Shown in pieces: positions 6,598 through 13,928 of a DNA stretch of 25,841 bases. The DNA is taken from the NCBI GenBank assembly GCA_037131955.1, contig JBAXQC010000042.1, forward strand, positions 1 to 25,841, given 5' to 3'. Source of the stretch: CAIMMJ01 sp037131955. Lineage in GTDB: Bacteria > Bacteroidota > Bacteroidia > UBA4408. The notes beneath the pieces were generated by a model. The model ran no database searches and had not been told where the DNA came from. It worked only from the letters and a program-made list of their open reading frames with translations. How positions within the stretch are numbered: position 1 is the first letter of the stretch; each line of letters begins with the position of its first letter. Both the position numbers and the translations under genes were made by a program.

Positions 6598-7692
6598 TTA
6601 GCGTGTGTTTCTTTTTCTATTTTTTGTATAGTCTTCAAAAATATAATTTCCCAAACCTTTTAGGCTGGTGTAAAATGCTTTTCCATTGTTTATCTGTGTA
6701 AATTCTTCAACAAAACTTTGCAAGTAAGGATCTTTGGCAATCATAAAGGTTGTAACCGGAATTTTTAACCTTCGGCAAGCCGCCGCCATGTTTAAAGTTT
6801 TATTAATTATTTTTTTATCAAGCCCAAAACTGTTTTGATAATAATGGTCGCCTTCTTTTAAGCAAGTTGGTTTGCCATCGGTAATCATAAAGATTTGTTT
6901 GTTTGGATTTTTCTTTCGCCTCAATAAATCAAGTGCAAGTTCTAAGCCCGCAACAGTGTTGGTGTGATAAGGTCCAACTTGCAAGTAAGGTAAATCTTTA
7001 ATTTCTACTTGCCAAGCATCGTTACCAAAAACAATGATTTCTAAAGTATCTTTTGGGTATTTTGTGGTAATAAGTTCTGCCAATGCCATGGCCACTTTTT
7101 TTGCTGGCGTAATTCTGTCTTCGCCATACAAAATCATGGAGTGAGAAATGTCTATCATCAACACGGTAGAAGTTTGAGATTTGTGCTCAGTTTCCATTAC
7201 CTCTAAATCGTTTTCAGTGAGTGTAAAATCACTGATTCCATTGTTTATTTGAGAGTTCTTTAAAGAATCAACCATCGAAATATTTTCTATGGAATCGCCA
7301 AAACGGTACTCACGTTTGTCAGAAGTTATATCGTCGCCAAGGCCATAAAAGTTACTATGGTGGTTGCCTTGTTTTGATTTTTTTATTTTACCAAAAATTT
7401 GGTCAAGGCTAGATTTGCGAATGCTTTGCTCTGTTTTAGGTGTAATTGCAACTTCTCCTTTTTCTTGATCGTCTTTTAAGTAGCCCTTTCTTTTTAGGTC
7501 TTCTATAAAATCACCCATACCGTATTCAGGAGTAGTAATGTTGTATTGTTTATCTACTTCGGTTAGCCAGCTTAATGCTTCGGCAGCATCGCCGTTTGTA
7601 TAGACCAACATTTCTTTTAAAATATCAAAAAGTTGATCAAAAATACTTTTGTCTTTTTTATCTTTTTGTTCAGAAAAACGGTATCCTATCAT
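6598..7692 (-). CDS. VWA domain protein, partner of the AAA+ ATPase
   Basis: The 364-residue protein has a helical N-terminal part (1-100), a charged linker, and a C-terminal von Willebrand factor A domain at about 174-350. The metal-binding MIDAS site looks complete: D-I-S-H-S at 181-185, Thr246 in HTNT, and Asp272 in ITDGKP. There is no signal peptide or membrane segment, so it should be cytoplasmic. It is the first gene of a three-gene run, with only 3 bases to the ATPase start. This layout parallels ChlD-ChlI and ViaA-RavA pairs, in which the VWA protein recruits or senses the substrate. The upstream region has no convincing promoter; a TAAATTTA near 7696-7703 is a weak candidate. Confidence 0.88.
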   Translation of the reverse strand: MIGYRFSEQKDKKDKSIFDQLFDILKEMLVYTNGDAAEALSWLTEVDKQYNITTPEYGMGDFIEDLKRKGYLKDDQEKGEVAITPKTEQSIRKSSLDQIFGKIKKSKQGNHHSNFYGLGDDITSDKREYRFGDSIENISMVDSLKNSQINNGISDFTLTENDLEVMETEHKSQTSTVLMIDISHSMILYGEDRITPAKKVAMALAELITTKYPKDTLEIIVFGNDAWQVEIKDLPYLQVGPYHTNTVAGLELALDLLRRKKNPNKQIFMITDGKPTCLKEGDHYYQNSFGLDKKIINKTLNMAAACRRLKIPVTTFMIAKDPYLQSFVEEFTQINNGKAFYTSLKGLGNYIFEDYTKNRKRNTR

Positions 7693-7782
7693 GTGATAAA
7701 TTTAAACAATAAAAATGGGTTAATGTTGAGCAAAAAAAATTATCTCTTTTAATTCTTTACTGTTGTCGTTTTAAAACAAAAA

Positions 7783-7814
7783 AAAATCTACTTCTCTTTA
7801 GAAAAGTAGATTTT
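7783..7814 (-). terminator. Rho-independent terminator of the PDH E1 beta gene
   Basis: An 11-bp stem, AAAATCTACTT/AAGTAGATTTT, with a 10-base loop is followed on the minus strand by a run of about ten T residues. It lies 21 bases beyond the stop codon at 7835 and separates this gene from the VWA-ATPase-AIM24 cluster. Confidence 0.85.
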
Positions 7815-7834
7815 ATAATTCAATCATTAAAAAT

Positions 7835-8815
7835 TTAATTTCTATACAAAACTTGTTTTACAGCTTTTATAACTCTTGTTGGGTTTGGTAAACTTGCTTC
7901 AATTAATGTTGGAGCATAAGGCAAGGGAACATCTGCAGCTGTAACTCTTAGAATAGGTGCATCTAAATAATCAAATGCTTCTTTTTGCACTTTAAAAGTA
8001 ATTTCAGAAGAGATAGAAGCCAAAGGCCAAGCTTCCTCTACAATTACTAGACGATTTGTTTTTTTTACAGACTCAATTACAGTGTCATAATCAATTGGCC
8101 TAACAGACATTAAATCTATTATTTCCAGAGAAATTCCTTCCTTTTCTAGCTCTTGTGATGCAGCGTAAACTTGCTTTAGAATTTTACCGAACGAAACAAT
8201 AGTTACATCAGTACCTGCTTGTTTAATATCTGCTTTTCCTATGGGTATTAAATATTCTTCTTCTGGTACATCACCTTTATCGCCATACATTTGTTCACTT
8301 TCCATAAAGATCACCGGGTCGTTATCTCTGATGGCAGATTTTAATAAACCCTTTGCATCGTATGGGTTAGAAGGAACAACAACTTTAAGGCCGGGGCAGT
8401 TTGCATACCAATTTTCAAAGGCTTGTGAGTGCTGAGAGCTGAGCATACCTGCAGAAGCAGTTGGTCCTCTAAAAACAATTGGAACCTGAAATTGACCGCC
8501 ACTCATACTCATCATTTTGGCAGCAGCATTTATCACTTGGTCTATCGCCACCAATGAAAAATTAAAGGTCATAAATTCTATTACAGGTCTTAGACCGTTC
8601 ATAGCTGCACCAACGCCAATACCAGCAAAACCAAGTTCGGCAATGGGAGTGTCAATTACTCTTTTATCTCCAAACTCTTCCAACATTCCTTGGCTTACTT
8701 TATAAGCGCCGTTGTATTCGGCAACTTCTTCACCCATTAAAAAAACTTTTTCATCTCTTCTCATTTCCTCGTTAAGTGCTTCCCTAAGTGCTTCCCTAAA
8801 TTGCAATTGCCTCAT
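7835..8815 (-). CDS. pdhB: Pyruvate dehydrogenase E1 component, beta subunit
   Basis: The 326-residue protein aligns end to end with PDH E1 beta: FREALREALNEEM at the start, MGEEVAEYNGAYKVSQGM at 27-44, and PIAELGFAGIG at 57-67. Glu60 of that segment is the residue that activates the thiamine cofactor. Then follow SSQHSQ with His129, VVPSNPYDAKGL and the C-terminal transketolase domain. It would form the alpha2-beta2 E1 enzyme that decarboxylates pyruvate and reduces the E2 lipoyl group. No alpha subunit, E2 or E3 gene is present, so the complex is encoded at scattered loci. The gene has its own promoter and terminator and is a single-gene unit. A branched-chain 2-oxo-acid E1 beta is the main alternative, but the fit to pyruvate-type sequences is better. 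Confidence 0.93.
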   Translation of the reverse strand: MRQLQFREALREALNEEMRRDEKVFLMGEEVAEYNGAYKVSQGMLEEFGDKRVIDTPIAELGFAGIGVGAAMNGLRPVIEFMTFNFSLVAIDQVINAAAKMMSMSGGQFQVPIVFRGPTASAGMLSSQHSQAFENWYANCPGLKVVVPSNPYDAKGLLKSAIRDNDPVIFMESEQMYGDKGDVPEEEYLIPIGKADIKQAGTDVTIVSFGKILKQVYAASQELEKEGISLEIIDLMSVRPIDYDTVIESVKKTNRLVIVEEAWPLASISSEITFKVQKEAFDYLDAPILRVTAADVPLPYAPTLIEASLPNPTRVIKAVKQVLYRN

Positions 8816-8841
8816 ATTGTTGAATATTTTTTTTTATGGTG

Positions 8842-8871
8842 CAAATGTAATAGATTTTGAAATTAAACAAT
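8842..8871 (-). promoter_or_regulatory. Promoter of pdhB
   Basis: On the minus strand ATTG (8871-8868) and TACATTTG (8849-8842) are separated by 18 bp, a close match to the Bacteroidota -33/-7 pattern. The leader before the ATG at 8815 would be about 22 nt. This is the best promoter match in the window. Confidence 0.65.
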
Positions 8872-9018
8872 TACATGTGTGTTAAATTTAGAGAAATAGA
8901 CAATTTTATTTTTGTTATTTCTGCTTACCAGAAAAAAAATATCAAGAAAAGATTCCAGCCTTTGTAAAAAAGTTTTAACCTAAAACCTATTTTATTTCAA
9001 TACTATTAATTTCAACTA

Positions 9019-9084
9019 TTTTGTAAAACTCTAAAACTTCTAAAAGTAATTTCTTGATTTTTGCTTAAATAGAGTTTTACAAAA
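9019..9084. repeat. 14-bp inverted repeat with 38-base spacer
   Basis: TTTTGTAAAACTCT (9019-9032) is perfectly complementary to AGAGTTTTACAAAA (9071-9084). It lies downstream of purB on the purB transcript. It could form a long-loop hairpin in RNA or mark a small element's ends; neither is established. Confidence 0.55.
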
Positions 9085-9102
9085 ACTATATGTTCAAAAA
9101 AA

Positions 9103-9116
9103 TTACAGCGCTGTAA
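9103..9116 (-). terminator. Palindrome and T tract after purB
   Basis: TTACAGCGCTGTAA is a perfect 14-bp palindrome 10 bases past the purB stop. On the minus strand it is followed by seven T residues, so it can act as a small rho-independent terminator (5-bp stem with a GCGC loop). The stem is short, and a protein-binding site is the alternative. Confidence 0.5.
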
Positions 9117-9126
9117 ACCAAAAAAT

Positions 9127-10464
9127 CTAATTTCTTCCCAGATAATTGCTTGGACTCAACTCTAAAAGTCTTTTTCTAATGTCGTCCTCAACGTCTAAAC
9201 CTAAAATAAAAACTTTAAAAGTTTCTTGATCTACTTTAGAATTTGTTCGTGTTAATTCTTTTAATGCTTCGTATGGATTTGGGTAGTTTATACTTCTTAG
9301 TATAGTTTGAATTCCTTCTGAAATAACCATCCAATTGTTTTCTAAGTCTTCGGCAAATTTTTCTTTATTGATGAGCAATTTTTCTAAGCCCCTAGCAATA
9401 CTTTTAGTAGAAACCAATTGGTAGGCAAAAGGCATTCCCAGATTTCTCAACACTGTAGAGTCTGTTAAATCTCTTTGCAACCTAGAAATCGGAAGCTTAG
9501 CAGAAAAAAATTCTAACAATGCATTTGCCATTCCTAAATTACCTTCGGCATTTTCAAAATCTATTGGGTTCACTTTGTGGGGCATTGCCGAAGAACCAAT
9601 TTCACCTTCTTTGATTTTTTGCTTAAAATACTCCATAGAAATATATTGCCAAACATCTCTACAGAAATCAATAAGAACATTATTTATTCTTTTAAGATTA
9701 TCACAAATTGCTGCAAGGTTGTCGTAAGGCTCTATTTGGGTGGTGTATTTTGTTCTTGTTAATCCTAAACTCGCAATAAATTCGTCCGAAAATTTTATCC
9801 AATCAACCTGCGGAAATGTAACAACGTGAGCATTGAAATTCCCTGTTGCACCACCAAATTTTGCGGCAACTTTTATCGTTTTTAAACTTTCTACTTGAAC
9901 TTTGATCCTCTCAGAAAAAACTTTCCATTCTTTTCCCAATCTGGTTGGAGAAGCCGGCTGCCCGTGAGTTCTGGCAAGCATAGCAACATCCCACCACTCA
10001 TCAGATTGCTTTTCAAGAGTTTCTATTAAATTATTTATTGAAGGAAAATAAATTTGAGTCATTGCATCCAACATCATTTTTGGAATAGCCGTATTATTTA
10101 TATCCTGACTTGTTAGCCCAAAATGAATAAATTCTTTGTTGCATTCAAAAGGAGTTTCTGCAATTTTTTCTTTTAAAAAATACTCTACTGCTTTTACATC
10201 ATGATTGGTAACTTTTTCTATTTCTTTGATTCGTTGTGCACACCTTAAATCAAATTTCAAATACCAACTTTTTATTGTTTCAATGTCAGCATTATCAAGC
10301 TTTTTCCAGCCTGCTAAATTTAATTTGTCCAGAGCAATTAAATACTCTGCTTCAACCAATACCCTGTATTTGAATAAGGCAAACTCAGAAAAAAATCCTG
10401 CCAATGGCTCAGCATTTGCCCTGTATCTTCCGTCTATTGGGCTTATAGAAAATAAATTGTCCAA
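9127..10464 (-). CDS. purB: Adenylosuccinate lyase
   Basis: The 445-residue protein starts MDNLFSISPIDGRY, typical of PurB, and carries the fumarase/aspartase superfamily motifs: TSQDINNTA at 118-126, THGQPASPT at 166-174 with catalytic His167, and the signature GSSAMPHKVNP at 290-300 with the mobile-loop serine. It catalyses two steps of purine synthesis: SAICAR to AICAR plus fumarate, and adenylosuccinate to AMP plus fumarate. The length matches the E. coli-type enzyme. It begins 9 bases after the stop of the paaG-like gene, so the two share a transcript although they have no obvious metabolic link. A palindrome with a T tract follows. Confidence 0.96.
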   Translation of the reverse strand: MDNLFSISPIDGRYRANAEPLAGFFSEFALFKYRVLVEAEYLIALDKLNLAGWKKLDNADIETIKSWYLKFDLRCAQRIKEIEKVTNHDVKAVEYFLKEKIAETPFECNKEFIHFGLTSQDINNTAIPKMMLDAMTQIYFPSINNLIETLEKQSDEWWDVAMLARTHGQPASPTRLGKEWKVFSERIKVQVESLKTIKVAAKFGGATGNFNAHVVTFPQVDWIKFSDEFIASLGLTRTKYTTQIEPYDNLAAICDNLKRINNVLIDFCRDVWQYISMEYFKQKIKEGEIGSSAMPHKVNPIDFENAEGNLGMANALLEFFSAKLPISRLQRDLTDSTVLRNLGMPFAYQLVSTKSIARGLEKLLINKEKFAEDLENNWMVISEGIQTILRSINYPNPYEALKELTRTNSKVDQETFKVFILGLDVEDDIRKRLLELSPSNYLGRN

Positions 10465-10473
10465 AATAAAATA

Positions 10474-11256
10474 TTAATTGCCTTTAAATACTGGTTTTCT
10501 TTTTTCTAAAAATGCTGTAACGCCTTCTTTATAATCATTAGTTTCTGTTGCCTTTTGCTGGTATTCGCCTTCTAATGTAAGTTGTTTTTCTAATGAATTA
10601 TGCATTGATTCATTTAACAAAATTTTGGTGTATTCAAAAGCTTTTGTTGGCATGTTTGCAAGTTGCGTAGCAATTCTAATTAATTCTGTAGTTAATTCTT
10701 CGTCTTTTACAACATTAAAAATCATTCCCATTTCTTTTGCTTGGTGTGCAGAAACTTTATCTCCTAATAACATAAGTGCTGTAGCTCTCTGAAAACCCAC
10801 TAACCTTGGGAGCAAGAACGTTCCACCGCTATCAGGCACCAAACCAATTTTGCTAAATGCTTGTATAAACGATGCAGATTCTGCTGCAACAACAATATCA
10901 CATGCCAATGCAATGTTTGCACCTGCACCTGCGGCAACTCCATTTACGCCACAAACTACAGGTTTAGTTAAGTTTCTTAATTTTAAAATTATTGGGTTGT
11001 AATGTTCTTCTACTATGTCCGAAATTTCTATCCCATTTTCATCTATGGCTTCACTTAAATCTTGTCCTGCACAAAATGCCTTTCCGCTTGCCGTAAAAAT
11101 TACCGATCTAATTTCATTTTCTCTGTTGCAAAAATCTAAGGCTTGCTGCAATTCCAAAGCCATTTGCCTGATAATACTATGGAATTTTTCCGGACGATTT
11201 AGCTCGATGGTGGCAATCCCATTTTTTATTTCAAATTTTATAAACTCTAACTGCAT
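10474..11256 (-). CDS. paaG: Enoyl-CoA hydratase/isomerase, PaaG-like
   Basis: The 260-residue crotonase-fold enzyme matches PaaG over its whole length: FCAGQDL at 61-67, the oxyanion loop GVNGVAAGAGA at 103-113, PDSGGT with Asp142 at 141-146, and a C-terminal YKEGVTAFLEKR. Catalytic Asp142 corresponds to the PaaG acid that isomerises the ring epoxide of phenylacetyl-CoA to the oxepin. It lacks the Glu at the first hydratase position, which favours isomerase over hydratase activity. No other phenylacetate genes are in the window, so the substrate is uncertain and the symbol is tentative. The gene is upstream of purB, 9 bases apart, and divergent from the photolyase gene. Confidence 0.8.
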   Translation of the reverse strand: MQLEFIKFEIKNGIATIELNRPEKFHSIIRQMALELQQALDFCNRENEIRSVIFTASGKAFCAGQDLSEAIDENGIEISDIVEEHYNPIILKLRNLTKPVVCGVNGVAAGAGANIALACDIVVAAESASFIQAFSKIGLVPDSGGTFLLPRLVGFQRATALMLLGDKVSAHQAKEMGMIFNVVKDEELTTELIRIATQLANMPTKAFEYTKILLNESMHNSLEKQLTLEGEYQQKATETNDYKEGVTAFLEKRKPVFKGN

Positions 11257-11281
11257 CGTTTTGTTATTTAAAAAAGAATTG

Positions 11282-11289
11282 CAAATTTA
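11282..11289 (-). promoter_or_regulatory. Putative -7 element for paaG-purB
   Basis: On the minus strand TAAATTTG fits TAnnTTTG, about 26 bases before the ATG at 11256. No -33 TTG is present at the usual spacing. The 73-bp divergent gap must also serve the photolyase gene. Confidence 0.4.
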
Positions 11290-11329
11290 GAATAATATTT
11301 AGCATAGATTTATAAAAATTAGAAATACA

Positions 11330-12682
11330 ATGAATAATGAATGTATAAGTTTGTTTTGGTACCGAAGAGATTTAAGAATTAATGACAATGCTGCATTATT
11401 TAAGGCACTAAGCAGCAATAGTATAGTTCAACCAATTTTTATATTCGATAAAAATATTTTAGATAAATTAGAAAACAAAAAAGACAGAAGAGTAGAATTT
11501 ATTCATCATGCATTAGAAGATATACAAAATAAATTGGCTGAAATTGGCTCAACGCTTTGGGTTTTTTATGGAGAGCCATTACAAATCATAAAAAATATTT
11601 GCTCAGAACACAATGTAAAAAATATTTATGCCAATCACGATTATGAGCCTTATGCAATTGCAAGAGATTTAAGTGTAGAGGAATTTCTAAAAGAAAAATC
11701 TATTGAGTTTTTTACATGTAAAGACCAATGTATTTTTGAGAAAAATGAAATAACCAAAGACGATGGAAAGCCATACACAATATTTACTCCTTATATGCGA
11801 AAGTGGAAAGCCAAGTTGAGTCCATTTTACTTAAAATCATACCCATGCGAAAATTTCTACGGCAATTTTAAAAAATCAAGAATTAAAAAGCTTTTAAGCT
11901 TGGAGGAAATTGGATTTAAATCAACCAATACTATTTTCCCTTCTAACAGAATTCATGCCCAACAAATTGAAAAATACAAAGAACAAAGAGATTTTCCGGC
12001 CATCAGCGGCACCAGCAAACTTAGTGTTCACCTCAGATTTGGAACAGTAAGCACAAGAGAAATAGCAAGCAGGGCATTAGAGTTAAATGAAACGTGGCTC
12101 AATGAATTAATTTGGAGAGATTTTTATATGATGATACTCTGGCAGTTTCCGCATGTGGTAGAAAACTCATTTAAACCAAATTACGATAGAATTTTATGGC
12201 GGAACAATGAACTGGAATTTGAAGCTTGGTGTAAGGGACAAACCGGTTATCCAATAGTGGATGCAGGCATGAGAGAACTAAATGAAACAGGATTTATGCA
12301 CAACAGAATAAGAATGGTGGTGGCAAGTTTTTTAACCAAACATCTACTTATAGATTGGAGGTGGGGCGAAGCCTATTTTGCTAAACAACTTAACGATTTT
12401 GAACTTTCGTCAAACAATGGAGGTTGGCAATGGGCGGCAGGAAGTGGGTGCGACGCTGCTCCATATTTTAGAGTGTTTAATCCTTACGAACAAACCAAAA
12501 AATTTGACCACAATTATGAATACATAAAAAAATGGGTGCCTGAATATTTAAGTACAAAATATCCTAAACCAATTGTTGACCACGTGTATGCAAGAAATAG
12601 AGTATTAGCTACTTATAAATTGGCACTTCAATCAATTGAATCAAAACATGTATTGGATAATGTGCAAACTAATTTGTTTTAA
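11330..12682 (+). CDS. phrB: Deoxyribodipyrimidine photolyase (cryptochrome/photolyase family)
   Basis: The 450-residue protein starts with the photolyase N-domain (LFWYRRDLRINDNAAL at 8-23). Its C-terminal FAD-binding domain shows TSKLSVHLRFGTVS near 229-242, ELIWRDFY, GYPIVDAGMREL, and NNGGWQWAAGSGCDAAPYFR near 364-383. These are the class I CPD photolyase motifs for FAD binding, including the tryptophans of the electron-transfer chain. It would repair UV pyrimidine dimers using blue light. The antenna cofactor cannot be read from sequence alone. Length and motifs are normal. It stands alone, divergent from the paaG-purB pair; a TAGATTTA near 11305 is a weak promoter candidate. A (6-4) photolyase or cryptochrome is less likely. 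Confidence 0.93.
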   Translation: MNNECISLFWYRRDLRINDNAALFKALSSNSIVQPIFIFDKNILDKLENKKDRRVEFIHHALEDIQNKLAEIGSTLWVFYGEPLQIIKNICSEHNVKNIYANHDYEPYAIARDLSVEEFLKEKSIEFFTCKDQCIFEKNEITKDDGKPYTIFTPYMRKWKAKLSPFYLKSYPCENFYGNFKKSRIKKLLSLEEIGFKSTNTIFPSNRIHAQQIEKYKEQRDFPAISGTSKLSVHLRFGTVSTREIASRALELNETWLNELIWRDFYMMILWQFPHVVENSFKPNYDRILWRNNELEFEAWCKGQTGYPIVDAGMRELNETGFMHNRIRMVVASFLTKHLLIDWRWGEAYFAKQLNDFELSSNNGGWQWAAGSGCDAAPYFRVFNPYEQTKKFDHNYEYIKKWVPEYLSTKYPKPIVDHVYARNRVLATYKLALQSIESKHVLDNVQTNLF

Positions 12683-12711
12683 GAATTCTATTTTTTGCAG
12701 GTGGAATACTA

Positions 12712-12738
12712 ATTGAGCTCATTTTTTGTTTATCTTTG
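12712..12738 (+). promoter_or_regulatory. Promoter of the bamD-recN block
   Basis: TATCTTTG at 12731-12738 matches TAnnTTTG, with ATTG at 12712-12715 as a -33 element 15 bp upstream (slightly short). The start of transcription would be near 12743. This excludes the longer bamD start at 12736 (TTG) and supports the ATG at 12754. Confidence 0.55.
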
Positions 12739-12753
12739 TCGCCTTTCAAAAAA

Positions 12754-13557
12754 ATGAGAAAATTTCTTGTTATTCTTTTTTCTGCAATTGTTGTTTTGAG
12801 TTCATGCTCAAAGTACCAAAAAATCCTAAAGAGTTCCGATTATAGCTTAAAGTTTACCAAAGCAAAAGAATACTACGATAAAAAAGATTATGTAAGGGCT
12901 TTACCGCTTTTTGAAGAATTGATGACTGTATATAGAGGAACATCAAAAGCAGAAGATTGCTTTTTCTTTTATTCTTACTGCAATTATGGTCTGGAGGATT
13001 ATCTATTGGCAAGTTATCACTTTAAGAATTTCTATAAAACTTTTCCCAAAAGCGAAAGAGCCGAAGAAGCTATGTATTTAAATGCATATTGTTATTATTT
13101 AGATTCGCCACGGTATACATTGGATCAGAGCAATACTCTATTGGCCATCAATGAATTTCAGTTGTTTTTAACCATGTATCCCAACAGTGTTAAAGTAACA
13201 GAATGCAACGAATTGATGGATAAATTAAGGTTAAAGTTGCAAAATAAGGTATACGATTATGCAAAAATGTATTACAACATGGCGGATTACAAGGCTTCCA
13301 TAACATCGTTTAATAATGTTATTAAGGAGTTTCCAGATTCTAAATACTGCGAAGAGTCACAGTTTTTAATATTAAAATCACAATATTTGTTGGCGCAAAA
13401 CAGCATTGAGTCAAAACAAATAGAAAGATTTGAGGATGCTGTAAAATTTTATTATAAATTTGTGGACAATTATCCTGCAAGTAAATATTTAAAAGAAGCA
13501 GAACAAATCTTTGAATTTTCAAAAAGGAAATTAAAAACAATTAAAACAAACGGTTAA
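12754..13557 (+). CDS. bamD: Outer membrane assembly lipoprotein BamD
   Basis: From the ATG at 12754 the protein has 267 residues. It begins with a lipoprotein signal ending in L-S-S-C, with the lipidated Cys at 18, then tandem TPR helices: RALPLFEELMTVYRGT, SYHFKNFYKTFPKSERAEEA, AINEFQLFLTMYPNS, SITSFNNVIKEFPDSKYCEE and KFYYKFVDNYPASKY. This is the BamD/YfiO pattern. BamD binds BamA at the periplasmic face of the outer membrane for beta-barrel insertion. A TTG start 18 bases upstream overlaps the promoter and is rejected. The rpoZ start follows 13 bases after the stop. It heads a block whose order is conserved in Bacteroidota. Confidence 0.9.
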   Translation: MRKFLVILFSAIVVLSSCSKYQKILKSSDYSLKFTKAKEYYDKKDYVRALPLFEELMTVYRGTSKAEDCFFFYSYCNYGLEDYLLASYHFKNFYKTFPKSERAEEAMYLNAYCYYLDSPRYTLDQSNTLLAINEFQLFLTMYPNSVKVTECNELMDKLRLKLQNKVYDYAKMYYNMADYKASITSFNNVIKEFPDSKYCEESQFLILKSQYLLAQNSIESKQIERFEDAVKFYYKFVDNYPASKYLKEAEQIFEFSKRKLKTIKTNG

Positions 13558-13570
13558 ACAAAAATAAAAA

Positions 13571-13906
13571 ATGAGTAACATTAAAAAAACCTACGGCGAA
13601 AATTCTACCATCACAAGAAACTTGAGTGATTTGGCAGAAAAAACAGGTAATCTTTACGAAGGAATTACAATTATTTCAAAAAGATCAAATCAAATTAGTG
13701 CCGAAGTAAAAGAGGAATTACACAGCAAACTAGAAGAGTTTTCATCTAGTTCCGACAACCTAGAAGAAATTTTTGAAAACAGAGAGCAAATAGAAATTTC
13801 TAAGCATTACGAAAAAATGCCAAAAGGAACATTAGTGGCTATTCAAGAATTTTTAGACGACAAAATTTATTTCAGAAGACCTTCTGAGGAAGATGCAAAT
13901 AGTTAA
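13571..13906 (+). CDS. rpoZ: DNA-directed RNA polymerase omega subunit, Bacteroidota type
   Basis: The 111-residue protein has the omega/Rpb6 core T-G-N-L-Y-E-G-I-x-I-I-S-K-R-S-N-Q-I near 26-43, followed by the acidic segment LEEIFENREQIE and the C-terminal IAVQE-like AIQEFLDDKIYFRRP. This is the Bacteroidota form of omega, longer and more acidic at the C-terminal side than the E. coli protein. Omega helps fold and hold the beta-prime subunit. Its place between bamD and coaBC is typical for the phylum, and rpoZ next to coaBC is seen in other bacteria too. There is no separate promoter. Confidence 0.88.
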   Translation: MSNIKKTYGENSTITRNLSDLAEKTGNLYEGITIISKRSNQISAEVKEELHSKLEEFSSSSDNLEEIFENREQIEISKHYEKMPKGTLVAIQEFLDDKIYFRRPSEEDANS

Positions 13907-13928
13907 TATTTACAGCTAAGCCGCAAAA

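Larger units (their letters stand above)
8816..9126. other. Intergenic region between purB and pdhB
   Basis: No gene is visible in these 311 bases. They hold the pdhB promoter (8842-8871), a 14-bp inverted repeat with arms at 9019-9032 and 9071-9084, and a 14-bp perfect palindrome at 9103-9116. The region is very AT-rich with stops in every frame. Confidence 0.6.

Noticed and set aside
8764..8800. Tandem 12-bp repeat (AAGTGCTTCCCT twice) at the start of pdhB
   Set aside because: It encodes REALREAL, which is the normal conserved N-terminus of E1 beta, so it is a coding coincidence.
12736..12753. Longer bamD start (TTG at 12736)
   Set aside because: It overlaps the -7 promoter element, and the lipoprotein signal starts properly at the ATG at 12754.
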